Shown here: one piece after another, positions 4,684 to 7,114 of the stretch
Numbering within the stretch: position 1 is the stretch's first letter
Layout: every line of letters starts with the position of its first letter
Origin: Chitinophagaceae bacterium
GTDB lineage: Bacteria; Bacteroidota; Bacteroidia; Chitinophagales; Chitinophagaceae
DNA length: 7,114 nt
Direction: 5' to 3'
NCBI GenBank assembly: GCA_023251335.1
Contig: JAHEZA010000122.1
Location: forward strand, 1 to 7,114
Position numbers and translations under genes: made by a program
Notes under the pieces: generated by a model
What the model was told of the DNA's origin: nothing
Seen by the model: the letters and a program-made list of their open reading frames with translations, nothing else
Database searches by the model: none

Positions 4684-6021
4684 TCAGATGTGAAATTCTT
4701 CCCTTTTCGCTTTCTTATTAAAATAAAAAATACCCAACGTTCCTAAAATAATAAAAGCTGCCGATATAAGTTCTGCCTGTGTAGGATGCAGTCCGAATAT
4801 AGAATAGGTCGTATTTACGCGTATCGTTTCTACCAAAAATCTTTCAATACCGTTCACAATAAGATAAATGCAAAACATGACTCCCGGCACCCTTATTTTT
4901 CGTCTTATAGACCAAAGAAAAAAGAAGAGAACAAAGCCAGCGACAATTTCATAAAAAGGAGTGGGGAAAACGGGCTGGGGTAACGCACGACAGTATTTCC
5001 CTTCGCATCCGGGTATTAAAACACCGTCTTCATTTACATTATGGGGATAAGTAAACGCGAACATCCATGTAGGTAAAAATTTGGGGCCTCTAAAACTTTT
5101 GTGAGGCACTTTATCAAGTGAAACCTCATGGCGGTCAGTAACCATAGTGTAAACGCCAGGGCCATCCTCTACACTGCCATTTAAAAAATAAGTTTGATTT
5201 TCATGAAGTTTCTGTTGAAATTGTGCAGGTGTAGCCGGTACTACATGCCCCGGAACGTCGCTGATATATGCGCTGTTAAAAATGCCCCAATCTCCGTCGC
5301 CGGCAGTCTGGCACCCCATTCTTCCAATAGCATAAGCAATCATTAAAGCAGGAGCCGCTGCGTCTATCAGGTGAAGAAGTTTGATACCTTTTTTGCGGGC
5401 ATAAATACAAATGGCAATCGTTGCGCAGATGAGGCCTCCGTAAAATGTAAGTCCACTCGGTGCAATTAAATTGCCAATCGGATTTTCTATAAATCTGTCC
5501 CAATTTTCCAGGTTGTCGAAAATCTTCGCACCAATGATACCAAATAGTAATGCAAAAATTACAATATCGCCCACCCGGTCGTGTGGCCAAACCCTTATTA
5601 CCCGCTTCTCAGGCTTATCAAGCTTTTGTTTATTTTTTTCGCGGTACTTTAAATAAACAAGTATTGCCGCAAGCAACAAGCCACCCAACCAACTTCCCTG
5701 CGACGAAAAAATATATTCCTGAAGATCCAGCCCCGGTTGGCGGCTGGCAATAAAAGCGCCAATTAACTTATACCCAAAAACAAAACCTACCAAACCATTA
5801 AGGAACAATTCAAAAGCTGAAGCGGGTTTTCCTGTTGTGATGGTTTCTTCGCGAGGCAGCATTAAGCCCTGCTTTTCCTTTCGTTTCAATTCACGGGTAA
5901 AAAAATATGCCGCAGCAATAAATGCCAATGCTACAAAAATTCCAAAAGTGTAAAAGATCTTGAATGCGTTGATTTTCCATCCAAACCAATCGTTGAGTAC
6001 ATAATATAAATTGGGATACAT
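4684..6021 (-). CDS. lgt: Prolipoprotein diacylglyceryl transferase
   Basis: Lgt transfers the diacylglyceryl group from phosphatidylglycerol to the lipobox cysteine of prolipoproteins, the first step of lipoprotein maturation in the inner membrane. The protein is 445 residues, against about 290 in E. coli. Several membrane spans are visible (about 22-41, 72-92, 108-124, 150-168, 188-207, 216-235, 356-372, 378-393 and 412-434). Signature elements are LTFYGGLI (191-198), GRMGCQTAGDGDWG (233-246, with R234 equivalent to the essential signature arginine), PTPFYE (353-358) and RFLVETIR (394-401, with R394 probably equivalent to E. coli R239). Extra length comes mainly from a roughly 100-residue polar loop after the signature, as in other Bacteroidota Lgt proteins. 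The start at the ATG near 6021 gives the usual MYPNLYY-type N-terminus of that group. A terminator separates it from the bacilliredoxin gene upstream, so it needs its own promoter within 6022-6084, where I see no clear consensus. Confidence 0.93.
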   Translation of the reverse strand: MYPNLYYVLNDWFGWKINAFKIFYTFGIFVALAFIAAAYFFTRELKRKEKQGLMLPREETITTGKPASAFELFLNGLVGFVFGYKLIGAFIASRQPGLDLQEYIFSSQGSWLGGLLLAAILVYLKYREKNKQKLDKPEKRVIRVWPHDRVGDIVIFALLFGIIGAKIFDNLENWDRFIENPIGNLIAPSGLTFYGGLICATIAICIYARKKGIKLLHLIDAAAPALMIAYAIGRMGCQTAGDGDWGIFNSAYISDVPGHVVPATPAQFQQKLHENQTYFLNGSVEDGPGVYTMVTDRHEVSLDKVPHKSFRGPKFLPTWMFAFTYPHNVNEDGVLIPGCEGKYCRALPQPVFPTPFYEIVAGFVLFFFLWSIRRKIRVPGVMFCIYLIVNGIERFLVETIRVNTTYSIFGLHPTQAELISAAFIILGTLGIFYFNKKAKREEFHI

Positions 6022-6075
6022 AATAAGCTTTTAGTCCTGGAAAAAATCGTTCATCTTTTTAGGTAAGATATGTTT

Positions 6076-6106
6076 AAAAATAAAAACCTTCAAATTTTTG
6101 AAGGTT
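6076..6106 (-). terminator. Intrinsic terminator of the bacilliredoxin gene
   Basis: AACCTTCAAA (6085-6094) and TTTGAAGGTT (6097-6106) form a perfect inverted repeat, realistically an 8-bp stem with a 6-base loop. On the minus strand the stem is followed by TTTTTATTTTT. It lies 18 bases past the bacilliredoxin stop and about 55 bases before the lgt start, so the two genes are probably separate transcription units. Confidence 0.8.
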
Positions 6107-6123
6107 CTTATTCATTTCTTTTA

Positions 6124-6537
6124 TCAGCAATAAGCCTCAAACGCTGCTGTAAGATTGTTGGAGATCATTTCTGCGGAGGCTCCCTCGATATTATGCCTTT
6201 CTAAAAAATGGACCAAATTACCATCTTTGAACAACGCGATTGAGGGCGAAGAAGGTGGATAAGGTAATAAGTGCTCACGAACTTTGTTCACTGCATCAAA
6301 ATCAAAACCCGCAAATGAAGTAGCAAGGTGATCTGGTTTCTTAGCGCTTGTTTCTACGGCCATTAACGTGCCGGGACGCGCGGTGCCAGCCGAACATCCG
6401 CAAACGGAATTGATAACAAACAACGTAGTGCCTGTTTCTTTCAAAGCATTTTCTACTGCTTCAGCAGTTGCCAAATCTATAAAGCCATTTTCTGTTAATT
6501 CCTCTTTCATCGGAATTACAATTTGTTCTGGATACAT
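6124..6537 (-). CDS. BrxA/BrxB family bacilliredoxin
   Basis: The 137-residue protein is full length for the YphP/YqiW (DUF1094) family, thioredoxin-fold proteins that remove bacillithiol from S-bacillithiolated proteins after oxidative stress. The active site is the CxC motif C46-G-C48 in SVCGCSAGTARPG (44-56), characteristic of the family. Other conserved stretches are the MYPEQIVIPM start, TAEAVENAL (24-32), PSSPSIALF (95-103), the H-x-I-E-G segment (115-119) and the extreme C-terminal cysteine C137 after the AAFEAY segment, as I recall from the B. subtilis proteins. It has no signal peptide and is cytoplasmic. Its presence suggests that the host makes bacillithiol, as some Bacteroidota do, but no bacillithiol synthesis gene is in the window. 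The ATG at 6535-6537 agrees with the family N-terminus. Its own terminator follows, so it is probably monocistronic. Confidence 0.95.
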   Translation of the reverse strand: MYPEQIVIPMKEELTENGFIDLATAEAVENALKETGTTLFVINSVCGCSAGTARPGTLMAVETSAKKPDHLATSFAGFDFDAVNKVREHLLPYPPSSPSIALFKDGNLVHFLERHNIEGASAEMISNNLTAAFEAYC

Positions 6538-6565
6538 ATCTTAATTTTTTTAGTTTTTTAGAATG

Positions 6566-6573
6566 CAAATTTA
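6566..6573 (-). promoter_or_regulatory. Candidate -7 element of the bacilliredoxin promoter
   Basis: TAAATTTG on the minus strand matches TAnnTTTG exactly and lies 28 bases upstream of the ATG, implying a leader of about 20 bases. No TTG is found 19-21 bases farther upstream, so only half of the consensus is present. Short arms ACGA/TCGT (6573-6576, 6584-6587) flank the spacer side. Confidence 0.4.
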
Positions 6574-6618
6574 CGATTCTTAGTCGTTTTACCGGCTATT
6601 GGTTTTCTTAAATCTTTC

Positions 6619-6647
6619 GCAAATATTTTTGCAAATATTTTTGCAAA
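6619..6647 (+). repeat. Tandem 12-base repeat carrying two promoter-like boxes
   Basis: The unit GCAAATATTTTT occurs twice head to tail (6619-6630, 6631-6642) and is followed by a partial third copy (GCAAA). Each junction creates a perfect plus-strand TAnnTTTG octamer (6624-6631 and 6636-6643). The first has a TTG at 6599-6601, 22 bases upstream, one base longer than the usual spacing. The repeat lies 45-75 bases upstream of the bacilliredoxin -7 box. It could drive the rightward candidate gene at 6669 or act as a regulator site for either direction. Confidence 0.45.
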
Positions 6648-6668
6648 AAAAAGAACAATCACTAAAAA

Positions 6669-6827
6669 ATGAATGTCAGTGCTAAGAATGTAGAAATTAC
6701 CGAAGGAACACTAATACCACAAACTCTATTTTTCATCATTTTTTTCACGAGTATTCCAGCAGAAGATTTAGCGGAATATTATTTTTTAACAGTACCTGCC
6801 GAACCGCAAAACAAATCAAGGTTATGA
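6669..6827 (+). CDS. Candidate small protein, 52 residues, function unknown
   Basis: An uninterrupted frame of 52 codons runs from the ATG at 6669 to the TGA at 6825-6827, in DNA where random frames of this length are uncommon. The product has a polar N-terminus (1-14), a hydrophobic segment at about 15-30 rich in Phe and Ile, and an acidic then polar tail (31-52), so it might be membrane-associated. I recognise no family. Promoter-like boxes at 6624-6643 lie 25-45 bases upstream, a leader length like that of the gene at 717, and the A-rich bases just before the ATG fit Bacteroidota initiation. There is no Shine-Dalgarno site and no terminator after it. It may equally be a chance open frame. 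Confidence 0.3.
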   Translation: MNVSAKNVEITEGTLIPQTLFFIIFFTSIPAEDLAEYYFLTVPAEPQNKSRL

Positions 6828-7065
6828 TTTATTTAAAAGGGTAATGGAGACACCCTCAACTAAAGCCTTATGTTTGTTGTTCCGCTTTTTTGCGATTCCA
6901 TTTTTCGATTCCTGATCCACGGGTTTTGCAAAATCTTAGTATTCAGGAATAAGAATTGATTTCCCATTTAATTTTCGATTCCAGCAAAGCATCAACAAAA
7001 ATCACTTTTAAAAAATTCGCATAGTTTATAACTTCAATTTTTCCACATAAAACACGAAAAAAATA
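6828..7065. other. AT-rich intergenic stretch with a thrice-repeated heptamer
   Basis: I find no supported gene in these 238 bases. Three copies of CGATTCC, each preceded by a T-run, lie at 6893-6899, 6906-6912 and 6976-6982. A weak 5-bp hairpin (AGGGT 6838-6842, ACCCT 6852-6856) follows the candidate small gene but has no T-run. The remainder is AT-rich without clear structure. Confidence 0.4.
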
Positions 7066-7114
7066 ATGATAAAAAAAATTCCAAATATTTTCTTTTCGCT
7101 TTTTCCGGATCAGG
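7066..7114 (+). CDS. Possible start of a gene running off the right edge
   Basis: The ATG at 7066 opens a frame that stays open for the 16 codons visible. It begins MIKK-IPN and then has a hydrophobic FFSLF stretch, which could be a signal peptide or membrane start. The A-rich bases before the ATG resemble those before other genes here. No properly spaced promoter is visible. Sixteen codons are too few for identification. Confidence 0.25.
   Translation, partial: MIKKIPNIFFSLFPDQ

Noticed and set aside
5276..5590. A 104-codon minus-strand frame overlapping lgt
   Set aside because: It is the shadow of lgt in another frame. The lgt signature motifs lie in the longer frame.
6838..6856. Hairpin after the candidate small gene as a terminator
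   Set aside because: The stem has only 5 bp with a 9-base loop and no T-run follows on either strand.
1..7114. CRISPR array, tRNA, rRNA, insertion sequence or phage remnant
   Set aside because: No regularly spaced repeats, tRNA-like cloverleaf, transposase or phage protein features were seen on either strand.

Overview
The window looks like chromosomal DNA of a Bacteroidota bacterium, probably of the Chitinophagaceae/Sphingobacteriales type. The evidence is a secreted protein ending in a type B gliding-motility/type IX secretion (T9SS) C-terminal domain, the long Bacteroidota form of Lgt, AT-rich leaders without clear Shine-Dalgarno sites, and several matches to the Bacteroidota promoter (TTG, 19-21 bases, TAnnTTTG). 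I see no mobile element, CRISPR array, tRNA or rRNA.

Layout. Bases 1-60 hold the terminator of a gene lying off the left edge. A DUF3817 membrane protein (159-497, minus) is divergent from a small single-span membrane protein of unknown function (717-959, plus). The latter has the best promoter in the window, with a perfect 8+8 base dyad lying over its -33 element. Its 3' end overlaps by 21 bases, tail to tail, the gene for a 672-residue secreted multidomain protein (939-2957, minus): signal peptide, an N-terminal beta domain, two tandem four-cysteine Ig-like modules, two PKD-like domains and a T9SS type B sorting domain. A 409-base divergent spacer (2958-3366), rich in dyads, separates it from an M20-family amidohydrolase of the allantoate/N-carbamoyl-amino-acid type (3367-4644, plus). 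Convergent to that is lgt (4684-6021, minus), the prolipoprotein diacylglyceryl transferase. Upstream of lgt, and insulated from it by a good terminator, is a BrxA/BrxB-type bacilliredoxin (6124-6537, minus). The right end (6538-7114) is mostly non-coding and AT-rich. It holds a candidate divergent 52-codon gene behind duplicated promoter-like boxes, and possibly the first codons of a gene leaving the right edge.

The genes do not form one pathway. They are mostly single-gene units: cell-surface display (T9SS protein), envelope lipoprotein maturation (Lgt), thiol redox repair (bacilliredoxin) and nitrogen or amide catabolism (M20 enzyme). I did not find a convincing new multi-gene system. The points most worth a second look are the operator-like dyad on the small membrane protein's promoter, the altered metal-ligand motif in the M20 enzyme, the candidate small gene at 6669-6827, and an 18-base repeat shared by two intergenic regions 3 kb apart.
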